From NCBI GenBank assembly GCA_037447655.1, contig JBBHKE010001538.1, positions 265,701-329,700 of the forward strand: a DNA stretch of 64,000 nt, read 5' to 3'. The notes under the pieces are model-generated. The model was not told the DNA's origin, made no database searches, and saw nothing but the letters and a program-made list of their open reading frames with translations. Of the stretch, positions 11,690 through 21,234 are shown piece after piece (the stretch's first letter is position 1; every line of letters begins with the position of its first letter). The position numbers were made by a program, and so were the translations under genes. Source of the DNA: Zygnema cylindricum (taxonomy: Eukaryota > Streptophyta > Zygnematophyceae > Zygnematales > Zygnemataceae).

Positions 11690-12996
11690 GTAAGGCACAT
11701 ATGAAAAGGTGAGAATATAAGTCTTACCCTCCACTAAGACTTTGAGATCTACCGAGCCCACTAGATCTGTGGTAACTACTCTCCCATCCCCATACTCTAT
11801 TTCTACAGTAGGGATCTTTCTTTAGCTTAGTGAAGAGGTGCCTGTCACGACACATATGCATGGATGCACCTGAGTCGATAATCCATCCCTCCTCCGGAGC
11901 TTCTCAAATGTCTCCAAGGGCACACTACTGTTTCTGAGTGATCTCTTTCTCCTCTAGATTCTCATCAAGAAGGAGCTCCCCATCCTCCTCCTCAAAAGAC
12001 TTGTCCTCCTCGGTCTCTCCTTTCACTTGTGTGACCACAAATGCCTTTTTATTCCCTTCGAAAAAATCCCCTCCACGGTTATCTTGGAGCCTCAGCTTTG
12101 ACAGCTTGATGCAATCAGCTATGAAGTGTCCAGGCTTTTTGCAAAAATGGCAAAGACCCTTTAGAGCCCTCGGTTCTCCAGATTGGTCCTTCTCCCCTTT
12201 GAAGTTGTTGTACGGCTTCTTGCGATCCTTCCTCCACTGGTCCGTTCCGGCAGCTAGAGCTTGAACGCTCTTTCCTCCTCTTCGGATCTCAACAGTGTTC
12301 TCTTGCACGATTATCATTCGGACCACGATGTTCCACTTCCAAGACCTATCATCCATTTTTTGTACTTGGTACACTATATTTTCATACTCATCAAGCAACT
12401 TCATGATGAGGGTGTGAACTTTCATCTTTATAGTGCCTGTCCATCCAACAATTTCCATCTCCATGTACAGACAAGAGAGATCATTACAGTAGTCTAACAT
12501 CTTTCCTCTTTTGTACGTATAATTGATACGTATTTGCTCAGCCAGCTAGATATCCTGAATGGTACCAGCTCTATAGATCTCGACTAAAGTCATCCAGAAC
12601 TCCCCAACCTTGAAGATGTGAAGATGAGAGGTCGCCAAGGCTTGAGTAAGGTGCCTCAGAATGAAATGTCTGGCATTCATGTTGGTGTACTCCCACATTC
12701 GAATATCATTTTCCTTCGTCTTCACAGCCACCGCTCCAGGTGCCGTGGCAATAGGAGTAAGAGGTGTCTCCTTTCCTTTTTCGGACACACTGCTGTCCCC
12801 ATCATCTGACTCCTCCGTTGGAGTCGATGCTGATGCAGAAAACCTCACTCCTCCAAACCTTGGTGGAGTTCCCTGAGATGGACGTTTCACTTGTCCAATT
12901 AACAATACCCTAGTATTGTTTTTCACACAATGCCCCTATTATCATGGCTTCCCAGTAAATGAACCCTAATTCGTTGAATATGGGCACCTTAGAGGG
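11690..12996 (-). pseudogene. RLC-2 gag and protease (broken)
   Basis: Gag starts in the primer-binding site, shifts frame within the first 80 codons, then shows a Ser/Thr/Glu-rich spacer and the copia gag core (HFILRHLTQALATSHLHIF; MLDYCNDLSCLYMEMEIVGW). The zinc knuckle is intact in sequence: CHFCKKPGHFIADC near 12135. An acidic stretch (EEDKSFEEEDGELLLDENLEE) precedes protease, seen as GWIIDSGASMHMC (near 11840-11890). Confidence 0.87.
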
Positions 12997-13009
12997 TGGG
13001 CCCATAACC
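12995..13009 (-). other. primer-binding site (RLC-2)
   Basis: Minus-strand GGTTATGGGCCCACC directly at the LTR edge, exact complement of the initiator tRNA-Met anticodon arm. One further upstream G extends the match, but it falls on the LTR's last base. Confidence 0.8.
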
Positions 13010-14008
13010 CGCAATTCTGTGTCCCCCATTATGGACCAAAATCGAGGAAGTCTCTAGGTAGTTTTACACTTACCCACTTTCAACTAGAGCAACTGCCATC
13101 CAAGCAGACAAAAAGACAATCTGACTGCACCCCTTTGTATTCTGGACTCCCTTGAGTCCACAGTAAAAAGACTCACTGAAAACTCCCAACTAGGCGATTA
13201 ATTTTGAAGTGGCAAAGATGCCAATATTTATACAAGCTTGTTAGGAGAGAGGCGGCTACCTCCTCAATCTTCTAAGTCTTAAACCCCTCTCACAACCCCT
13301 ATCTATTGATGTACGAACCAATCAAAAGAGTGTACAGTACAAAACGGTACTTAGGCTGATGTACTTTCTGTACGGCTTGTGTACGACAAGGCCATGGAGT
13401 GGACGCCTGTCTCCATCGGACTCGTCTTCATGCTCCCCAGAATTCCTGCTTCCCAAATATAACTTGCCACGTGTCCCCAGGTCATGTTACGTACGAAAAC
13501 CGCCAAGGCGGCTATTCCGGGATCTCGGCGATGATGCGGACCGTCTGATCCCAACCGACTTTTAATACTCGCCGTTCAAAACAAATGTTTGGTACATTTG
13601 TTTTGTGCGCACTATAAAATCCAACTGGTTTCTATGTTGTCTAATAGTAATTCTGTTAATCGATTTATTTCTCTAGTTACTGTTTAAATAGCAATCATAC
13701 CATATGTATCTAACGGACTACTACGACAGACTGGTAAGGGCTGACGCCTACGCCTCGCCCTGCCGGTAGGAGGTTTGAGTCCTACAAGGCTCAACCTTTT
13801 TGGTTGAGAGTGACTTAGGTAACTCTTTAGCCTTGCCTAAGGAGCTAAGGCAGCCATGGCTCCACCGCCTTCTCTCTCCTTCAGTGACTACAACAAGTAT
13901 GGTGGCTAGAGGGAGAAGGTGGAGGCAGACAGCTTGTGCTTTTTCTTTTAGCTAATTTAACTAATTAAAACCTTGAAAATACCTCCCCTAAATCTAGTGT
14001 TTTCAACA
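13010..14008 (-). repeat. RLC-2 5' LTR
   Basis: 999 bp, about 90% identical to 7662-8661. The last LTR base has changed A to G at the PBS junction. The other end (TGTTGAAAAC in element sense) abuts the AAATC target duplication. Confidence 0.9.
13718..13801 (+). other. antisense tRNA-like Pol III cassette (RLC-2 5' LTR)
   Basis: Same layout as 8371-8454. The B-box has one change (GGTTTGAGTCC, 13772-13782). T5 at 13797-13801. Confidence 0.62.
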
Positions 14009-14329
14009 AAATCAACATTCTTATCAAAGAAGAGCGTTAATGCCAACATTGCGTCAATGATCTCTTACACTAAACCGCCAATCGATATTAGTTCTAATTT
14101 TATTTAAGGTAGTTCAAGTTCTTTTTCCCATCACCCAAATTTCTAATTTTGAATCGTGATTTCGTAGTAGAAAGGAAAGACATAACATTCAATATTCGAA
14201 ATATTTTTGAACTACCACCGATTGGCTGTGTTGTTGCTCTCTATTTTCCATCTCGCCCAAGCTTCCTCAAATGTATTGTCCCACTATTAAGCTAAATTAT
14301 CCAAAATCAAAGCAAGTATATGCCGATTA

Positions 14330-14480
14330 TAAAACATGCTTCAACATATTACTACACTGGATTATTTGTTACTAAGCTGGTAGTTGCCGATTACAAAGTG
14401 GACACCGACCGATTACGAATTAGATAAAGTCCGATTACTAGGCTAACATCACTTGATTACTAAGCACGTATTTGGGTATG
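14330..14480 (+). repeat. decayed minisatellite, GATTACTAAGYTGGTATC type
   Basis: Repeated variants of GATTACTAAGCTGGTA with CCGATTAC spacing of about 21-25 bp, e.g. near 14376, 14402, 14432 and 14451. Unit and orientation match the longer array at 28735-29040. Confidence 0.6.
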
Positions 14481-15412
14481 TCTTTGTGTGCCAAAAAGGT
14501 TTTTGTTTGTCGTTTTCCACTAAAACTTAGCGTTGTATCGCGTAAGTTTTAACCGTACAAAAAAATCAAAAAAAAGAATACATTTTGCGTCATCGTCAGA
14601 CTAAGATGTACTACATGTTGTCGTCTTGTGTTTTTTGACCCACGACCACATCAAGAATTGTCACCTTCAACCTTTATTTTAAAACACATTGGCAATGTAT
14701 TTTAAAACAAACTATTTTTCGGTAAATAAATAGGTACACATATTCACACATGTCGGAATTTTTCAAAAATTTCAAACGATTCAAGCGACAACGAAAAGTA
14801 CACGATTTGTTTTGTCTCTTTGCGTTCAGTACGATTTTTTTTTTCGCATGGATCTTAAGATTTCGATGCCATTTCACGTCGACCGGACGGGAGACGCAAA
14901 GAGGCAAATCGCATCTTCTTCAACCATGAAACTGCACAAACTAAAAGGCGATACGTCTACAATGTCACAGAAAGTCATGCAACGTCACAAGCAATTACAT
15001 AAATATCGTACATTGTCACAGATTGTAGATGTTGACAATCGTCACAGCATTATCAACGTATATTATCGTCACACCCTTAAGCAACAATATTTGTTGATAG
15101 ACATAGGGATACTTGGAATCCGGGTCCTCTACATCTGCGCTAAAAAATAAAATTATGTTCGCGAAGTTATAAGTACATGGAGACACACCCTTAGCCAATA
15201 ACCAAGGCCGGACTTCCATTACCAAAAAAGTAGGCTTGCTTACGGGGGGCCGTACCGCTTCGTACAAGTTCGTACCTTTTTTTTTCTTGCAAAAAAAAAA
15301 ACATTACGCGAGAATCTCTAATGTAATATGCGTTAAAATTGATCCTCGAATGCATTACAATTTTTAATCGAGATGCCACGTAGCTACCCTTTCAGTGTGT
15401 GGTGAATGTCAT

Positions 15413-15490
15413 TGAAGAGGACACTTTGCACACACTGAACGTGTGAAATTGGGGCTACGTGAAAAAGAGAGAAAATATCCACGATGAAAT
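15413..15490 (+). repeat. block shared with 28265-28345
   Basis: About 75 bp with few mismatches to the second copy: GAGGACACTTTGCACACACT, then GAACGTGTGAAAT, then GAGAAAATATCCACGATGA. Unrelated to the LTRs next to it. Nature unknown. Confidence 0.7.
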
Positions 15491-15510
15491 CGTGAATATA
15501 TGCTTGCAGG

Positions 15511-16563
15511 TGCAATTTTGAGACCTCCATAGGTTCTTAGAAGGGGCAGCTTACAGAAAGCCCCTAAGATAACTCTGACCTCTTTGTGTTTCAGCAAGAA
15601 TAAGTGCCACCCTGACTGATAAAGTCTCTGACCACCTTCACCTTTGTGAAGAAAAGACTCTTTTGAGTTGATAGCAAAAAGAATCTCTGAATTTGCTCCC
15701 TTCAATAGTAAGTTATGAATGGTCAAAGTTGGACTTTTGTACAGAAGCACTCTGGGAGAGAGGCGGCTACTTACAATTTTTTTTAAGTCCTAAATCCCTC
15801 TCTTAAACCTCTACTACTAGAGTACGGCACCAATCAAAATATTGTGTCGTACAGAAAGGTACAAGAACTGGAGTACTTTTTGTACGTCTATCGTACGATA
15901 TGGCGAAAATATTGACGCCTGCCATATCTGTATTGTTTCCCATAATCTCCAAAGATGTCGCAAGCCAATGAGGTTGTGCCACGTTTCATTTAACGTGGCG
16001 GTGACGGAAAACCGCCAAAACACCTATTTCGCGATCTCGACACTTATCGTGGCCGTTCGATCAAAACCGACTTTTAATCCTAGCCATCGAAAATATATGT
16101 GCGGTATTTGTTTTATCATCGAAAGAAATGCACGTATTTGATTCGCGATGTACCGTAAACCGTATTGTGCTAATTTTTTTCTATGTCCTTAGATTCTATT
16201 TGCGCCGTAAAATGAATTCATCTACGTGTATCTATTTAAATAATTATCGAACCCTATATGCTTCAACACTCGTCCTTATCTTGAAAAACAAAGCTAACCG
16301 CTACAGGTATTTGACGGACAACAGGTATCACGATCAAATCGTGGGTCCGTCAAGTGCCTTTTTGGTTAAACCTACCAAAAACTATTGCTTGTCTCTCTCT
16401 CTAGACAACATAGGTAACCATGGCTTTAGCTCCCTCTCCAACTTTTACTGACTATGACAAGTGTGGGATTTGAAGAGAGAAGTTATCGGTAGACCTCCTC
16501 TACTTCTTTTGTGCTTTACAATATTAAACCTAAAAAATACTAAAAGAACCTTTAATTTCTACA
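15511..16563 (-). repeat. RLC-3 3' LTR
   Basis: 1053 bp, starts TGTAGAAATT and ends CAAAATTGCA in element sense. Polypurine tract CTAGAAAATAATGGGAG at 16564-16580 (minus). G-box degraded to CCACGTTT near 15977. GTAC cluster at 15815-15900. Confidence 0.87.
16289..16363 (+). other. antisense tRNA-like Pol III cassette (RLC-3)
   Basis: A-box-like AAGCTAACCGCTAC (16291-16304). Outer stem TTGACGGAC (16311-16319) / GTCCGTCAA (16345-16353) is perfect. Inner hairpin CACGA/TCGTG (16329-16343). T5 at 16359-16363. Confidence 0.66.
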
Positions 16564-17379
16564 CTCCCATTATTTTCTAGTCACTCTTCATTTTAAGACC
16601 ACACTTCTTCCTGCAGAAAAAATAGCTTAGGGGAAGGCACAAGTTTGGTTATCATATCTGCTACCATTTCACTATCTGGTTTATACTCTAAACCGATTAT
16701 TTTGTCTTCTTCCTTCTTGATAACGAAGTTAGGTCTAATGTCCATATGTTTGGCTTTAAAGTGGTGTTTAGGATTGGCAGAAAAGGCAATGGCTGCCTGA
16801 TTATCTCAAAACACTTTCAGGACACCACTCTTGAGATGACCAAGCTCACTAAGCAAAGACTTGACCCACATTAATTCTTTTACAACAAAGCAAGAGGCTA
16901 TGTGCTCAACCTCCATGGTGGACTAAACAATGACCTTTTGGTGCTTGTTGCTCTAGCAACAAGCTCCATCACCCACATACAATACATACCCAGACGTGCA
17001 TCGCCTCATAGGAGTTTCTTGATAGTTTGCATCTCTCCAAGTGGTGATGTCTGTATTTATCCCACCCAAATTTAACCATAGATCTTTTGTCCCTATGAGA
17101 TATCTAAGGACTCTCTTAGCTGCCTCCCAATATTTCTTAGTGGGAGCATTCAGACTCCTAACTAGTACTCTTACAGCTGTAGCTATGTCCGGCCCGGTAC
17201 AATTTATAAAATATATTAGGCTGCCCACTACTTGTCTAAACGGAATTATGTGCATAAATCTTTTTTCTTCAGGGCCTAACTCATCATTGAAGGTTATGAC
17301 TCCCTCTTCCACACTCCCCTCACTTCCCTTCTTTAGTTCCATTGGAGTGGTACAACTATTTTCCTTGTCCATTTAGAAT
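16564..17379 (-). pseudogene. RLC-3 RNase H (broken)
   Basis: Open from MDKENSCTTPMELKKGSEG (17372) through YFINCTGPDIATAVRVLVRSL and TSGYVLYVGDGACC to a stop near 16953. Decayed further: STMEVEHIA for the usual STMEAEYMA, a stop in place of Cys in the CDNQAAIA box, then KHHFKAKHMDIR. RLC-4 interrupts it at 17380. Confidence 0.85.
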
Positions 17380-18122
17380 GCTGGTCAAAGATGACCTTTA
17401 TAGTTACAAGCTCTCTTAGAGAGAGAGGTACCTAAATATTACTAAGTCTCGGTCTGCCTACTCACGACTACCTACTATTAAACCCTAGTCCAATAGGAAC
17501 ACTATAAAGTACAAGAAGGTACAATGGGCGATGTACTTATTGTACAACCATTGTACGACAAGGTCTACAAGGTGACACCTGTCATATCGGAAGCCATGGT
17601 TCCTCCTCCCATCTTCTCCGGTATCAAATAATGTGGCGCCACGTGGCACCGCGTGACGCTATATCCGTATGCCGCCAAAAAGCCCACTTCGCGTGGCGGC
17701 TATAATGCCGGCCGTCCGATCAAAACATATTTTACACGGTTCAGATTCGCGTACATGCAGAAATTGCTCATTTTGGTTAGTCTGCTGTTAATTAGCTGTT
17801 TCGTTATTGTTTATATATTTATGAAACCCGTCACGTGTATCTTTTCGTAAGTAACTTAATGGATAAGGCGTTGGTCTATCTTAGTAGCCTACAGACCCCG
17901 GTTCAAACCCGGCCGGCGGCAGTATTTTGCTAAAACTAGTAAAATACTTTCTAATTCATTCTTCCTCCTTCTAGATGATGCGGCAACCATGGCGTGCCTT
18001 TGGTCCTCTCTTACTCTCTCTTTACATTCTAACTAAAATATAGAAGTGAACTATTAGTCACCTCTTTTCAACACTCTATTTATTTTTCCAACACAGACCT
18101 AGAAAATACATAAATTTCAACA
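17380..18122 (-). repeat. RLC-4 3' LTR (outer end deleted)
   Basis: Matches 20502-21234. It lacks the final ~360 bp (R-U5 side). Polypurine tract next to it at 18123-18139. The palindromic site GGCGCCACGTGGCACC lies at 17633-17648. Confidence 0.88.
17848..17928 (+). other. antisense tRNA-Arg-like cassette (RLC-4 3' LTR)
   Basis: A-box TAACTTAATGGATAAGGCG (17852-17870) closely resembles plant tRNA-Arg D-arms. An anticodon-like stem GGTCT/AGACC follows. B-box GGTTCAAACCC (17900-17910) sits in a T-arm CCGG/CCGG with 7-nt loop. T4 at 17925-17928. Confidence 0.72.
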
Positions 18123-18151
18123 CTCCCCTTATTTTTTAGTCTACTTTCTTT

Positions 18152-20185
18152 TCAACTCCCACTAAACACAAATTTTTTTTTTTTCTTCTTTTTCCTTTTC
18201 TTCTTTCTTTTCTCCTCAGTAAACTCTAAGTGAATACCCTTGTATTTAAAGAAGTGTGTTAGATGAACCGAAATAATAATTACATCACAAAATTTATTTT
18301 GCATGCCATTTTTCATAAATCCGAGAAAATACTTTATCCACCTCATTTCTTTTCCATCCTCACTAAATCCAATTTCCCTCTTGCAATTCAAACAGCCAGC
18401 CCCATCTCCAATCTGCAGCACACACCCAGATGCTAACCCTCTTACAGGCACACCTTCATAAATGCCATCACTCTCATTAGTGATGTCAAACCCATTACTC
18501 CCCATATTTATCGTTATATCAAGATTCCCCACTAAGTTCCTCATAAAATCTACATCTTCCGAGCTCATATTTTTATCCATGATACTCACCCCATTTTCTG
18601 AATTTTCCTCACTCTCTCCCATGGAATTCTTTCCACAATCACTTTCTATAATGATTCCCAAAAAGTATTTCTCCTCTCCTAAACTTTTCATTAAATATTT
18701 CTTTTCTCCCCTATCCTTTAAAAACCCCTCTAGTTTTACTTCTCCCCTTTCCTCCAAATCCGTTGAAGTCTCCCTTTCCAACCAGTTTTCTATTTCCAAA
18801 ATATTTATAAAATTATCCTCATTATTTTTATTTTTCCCTTTTTCATTTATGTATCCTAGATTTGACTTTCTCATTTCTAAGTCATACTTTTTACACTCTT
18901 TCACATCCTCATCATTTCTAACTCCCTCAAGTACCGCCCTTCCTCTTACTTCCCTTATACCTCCAAAAGCACATCGTTGCTTCCGTGTAATTTCTGTGTA
19001 CTTCTCTCTCTTCTCCATTCTACCGATGTGAAGAAGCTCCAAAATTTCTTCATCCTCTTCATCCTCTTCCCTTTCTTCCTCCTCATCCACATTCCAACTT
19101 CTAAGTTCTTCCAAACAAGGGCATTCCTCTATATAATGACCCGGTTCCCTACAAAAGAAGCAAACACCCTTTTTCAAAGCTCCCCTTTCTTTTCCTCTCC
19201 CTCTCTTTCCACCAAAGTTAGGATAAGGTTTACCTTCGTCTTTCTTCCTCTCATCACGCTTCCGCTCGTCACCGATGTTCCTCTCATCACGCTTCCGCCA
19301 ATCACCACCGTTCCTCTCATCACGCTTCCGCCAATCACCACCAGCTGTAAAGGCAGTTACCCTCTCACTTCCCCTACGAAGCTCCAAAGTGCTTTCCCTC
19401 ACAAGAATTATCCCCATGGTAAAGCTCCAAGTCCATGAGGAGCCATCCATTGCCTGCATACGATTAATGATATTTTCGTACTCATCTGGGAGTTTCATGA
19501 GTAGTGTATTGATCTTTCCCTCCTCAGATTCTACATACCCCGCACTAGCAAGCTCAACATATAACGCAGCAATATCATTGCAAAACTCTATCATATTACC
19601 GCCTTTATAAACATAGGCCTCTATTTCATGTTTTACTAACTGCTGCCTCTGAATAGTCTCACTCTTATAAATCTGCCTTAGTGTTTCCCATATTTCCGAA
19701 GACTTAGTATGACTTAAAAGAGTGATAGCTATGGACTTAGACACATATCTAAGTATGAGATGTTTTGCTATAGTGTTTTTATACTCCCAAATTTTACTAT
19801 CATTTTCTTCAGTTTTACTTACAACCCCTCTAAGTGGAGCTGTGGCGAAGAGCATAGCTCCCCTCACCATAAGTGTCCCTTTATCATTCTCCCTTTTTTC
19901 CCCTTCCACCACAATATTTTTCCCTTCACCTTTCGTTGCATCTGAACTCCGGTTGATATTCTGGGCAGCCTCAGATGGTTCTCCACAGTAAGCTCCTCCA
20001 AAGCCAAGTGGCGGACATCTCACATGTCCCGAAACAATTCCCCATAAGTGCTTCTCGAAAAGCAATCCCTTCATAATAAACTCCCAATAAGTGAAGTCTG
20101 TTCCATCGAACATAGGCACCCTAGATGGTGGGCCCATAACCTGAAATTCTATGGGCTCCATTGCCCACAGAATTCGCAGATCCAA
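18152..20185 (-). CDS. Gag fused to a degenerate pol relic (677 codons, RLC-4)
   Basis: Predicted structural protein of a non-autonomous copia element. The first ATG lies in the LTR; Met17 (20135-20137) is the family start within the primer-binding site. Residues ~20-50: FTYWEFIMKGLLFEKHLWGI box. ~130-230: copia gag core (TLLSHTKSSEIWETLRQIY; MIEFCNDIAALYVELASAGY). ~275-320: tandem RKRDER repeats. ~345: zinc knuckle CFFCREPGHYIEEC. After a highly acidic tract come in-frame vestiges of protease flank (KQRCAFGGI), integrase tail (NDEDVKECKKYDLE), RT (SLGEEKYFLGI) and RNase H (CVLQIGDGAGCLNC; FKYKGIHLEF), then a Lys/Arg-rich tail. No YVDD, DSGA or catalytic integrase residues remain. It is open throughout, unlike most frames here, so it may still be made. 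Confidence 0.88.
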   Translation of the reverse strand: MDLRILWAMEPIEFQVMGPPSRVPMFDGTDFTYWEFIMKGLLFEKHLWGIVSGHVRCPPLGFGGAYCGEPSEAAQNINRSSDATKGEGKNIVVEGEKRENDKGTLMVRGAMLFATAPLRGVVSKTEENDSKIWEYKNTIAKHLILRYVSKSIAITLLSHTKSSEIWETLRQIYKSETIQRQQLVKHEIEAYVYKGGNMIEFCNDIAALYVELASAGYVESEEGKINTLLMKLPDEYENIINRMQAMDGSSWTWSFTMGIILVRESTLELRRGSERVTAFTAGGDWRKRDERNGGDWRKRDERNIGDERKRDERKKDEGKPYPNFGGKRGRGKERGALKKGVCFFCREPGHYIEECPCLEELRSWNVDEEEEREEDEEDEEILELLHIGRMEKREKYTEITRKQRCAFGGIREVRGRAVLEGVRNDEDVKECKKYDLEMRKSNLGYINEKGKNKNNEDNFINILEIENWLERETSTDLEERGEVKLEGFLKDRGEKKYLMKSLGEEKYFLGIIIESDCGKNSMGESEENSENGVSIMDKNMSSEDVDFMRNLVGNLDITINMGSNGFDITNESDGIYEGVPVRGLASGCVLQIGDGAGCLNCKREIGFSEDGKEMRWIKYFLGFMKNGMQNKFCDVIIISVHLTHFFKYKGIHLEFTEEKRKKKRKKKKKKKFVFSGS
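19246..19343 (-). repeat. 33-bp tandem repeats in RLC-4 gag
   Basis: Three units of 33 bp encode 11-residue repeats of the type GGDWRKRDERN just before the zinc knuckle. The homologous array has about four units in RLC-8 and two in RLC-5. Confidence 0.85.
20127..20141 (-). other. primer-binding site (RLC-4)
   Basis: Exact GGTTATGGGCCCACC on the minus strand, directly at the LTR edge. It overlaps the gag start. Confidence 0.8.
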
Positions 20186-21234
20186 AAGAAGCTAATCTAG
20201 ATAGTGCCGACTCCAAGTTGATATAAACCCAAATAAATGATCCCTTGACAACAAGAACTCCAATATACCTTCACCCCTGTGAAGAGAAGACCTTCTGTGT
20301 GCTCAGTTCCACCACAAAATGCAAAGCTTCAATATGTGTTTTGGACAATATTCCCCACTTTGACTTTCCCACTGAATAAGTGCCACCCTGGCACGCAAAG
20401 ACTCTGACCGACTACACCCTTGTGTAGCTTAGACTCCCTTGAGTTCGCAGCAAAAAGAATCAGTGAATTTGCTCACCCGAGCATTAAGTTATGGCTGGTC
20501 AAAGATGACCTTTATAGTTACAAGCTCTCTTAGAGAGAGAGGTACCTAAATATTACTAAGTCTCGGTCTGCCTACTCACGACTACCTACTATTAAACCCT
20601 AGTCCAATAGGAACACTATAAAGTACAAGAAGGTACAATGGGCGATGTACTTATTGTACAACCATTGTACAACAAGGTCTACAAGGTGAGACCTGTCATA
20701 TCGGAAGCCATGGTTCCTCCTCCCATCTTCTCCGGTATCAAATAATGTGGCGCCACGTGGCACCGCGTGACGCTATATCCGTATGCCGCCAAAAAGCTCA
20801 CTTCGCGTGGCGGCTATAATGCCGGCCGTCCGATCAAAACATATTTTACACGGTTCAGATTCGCGTACATGCAGAAATTGCTCCTTTTGGTTAGTCTGCT
20901 GTTAATTAGCTGTTTCGTTAGTATTTATATATTTATGAAACCCTCACGTGTATCTTTTCGTAAGTAACTTAATGGATAAGGCGTTGGTCTACTTAGTAGC
21001 CTACAGACCCCGGTTCAAACCCGGCCGGCGGCAGTATTTTGCTAAAACTAGTAAAATACTTTCTAATTCATTCTTCCTCCTTCTAGATGATGCGGCAACC
21101 ATGGCGTGCCTTTGGTCCTCTCTTACTCTCTCTTTACATTCTAACTAAAATATAGAAGTGAACTATTAGTCACCTCTTTTCAACACTCTATTTATTTTTC
21201 CAACACAGACCTAGAAAATACATAAATTTCAACA
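20142..21234 (-). repeat. RLC-4 5' LTR (complete)
   Basis: 1093 bp, TGTTGAAATTTATG...AGAATTTCA in element sense. Unlike the other families it lacks the conserved CAGTGACTACAACAAG loop near its start and has a tRNA-Arg-like cassette. Confidence 0.92.
20960..21040 (+). other. antisense tRNA-Arg-like cassette (RLC-4 5' LTR)
   Basis: Same as 17848-17928 apart from a one-base deletion in the anticodon-like loop. A-box 20964-20982, B-box 21012-21022, T4 21037-21040. Confidence 0.72.

Larger units (their letters stand above)
7662..14008 (-). mobile_element. RLC-2: complete but decayed Ty1/copia element
   Basis: 6347 bp with LTRs of 1000 and 999 bp (roughly 90% identical by eye, so an old insertion). 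Perfect 5-bp target duplication AAATC at 7657-7661 and 14009-14013. All copia domains are present in order gag, PR, IN, RT, RNase H on the minus strand, each broken by stops or frameshifts. Confidence 0.93.
14014..15510. other. AT-rich unique DNA with short repeats
   Basis: Right half of the RLC-2 target site. No gene recognised on either strand; open frames (e.g. 14812-15150) have no familiar features. It contains a decayed minisatellite (14330-14480), a stretch with several GTCACA words (14960-15075), T and A runs near 15280-15300, and a block shared with 28265-28345. Confidence 0.6.
17380..21234 (-). mobile_element. RLC-4: young non-autonomous gag-only copia element
   Basis: LTRs 743 bp (truncated) and 1093 bp are nearly identical (about 8 differences over the shared part, ~99% by eye). 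Internal region is only 2019 bp and holds one 677-codon frame: full gag fused to a shrunken pol relic. Inserted in RLC-3 RNase H, right flank CTTTCT. The left LTR lost its outer ~360 bp, so the target duplication cannot be read directly. This architecture resembles TR-GAG elements. Confidence 0.9.

Noticed and set aside
14812-15150. 112-codon plus-strand frame between RLC-2 and RLC-3
   Set aside because: No recognisable domain, atypical composition and overlapping GTCACA repeats; treated as chance.
15270-15310. Poly-T/poly-A tract as a LINE or SINE tail
   Set aside because: No element body, no target duplication and mixed T and A runs; simple sequence.
17848-17928. Free-standing tRNA-Arg gene
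   Set aside because: It lies at the same place in both RLC-4 LTRs, lacks a paired acceptor stem and has an oversized anticodon loop, so it is part of the LTR.
18462-19031. 189-codon plus-strand frame
   Set aside because: Ser/Pro/Phe-rich antisense shadow of the RLC-4 gag/pol-relic frame.
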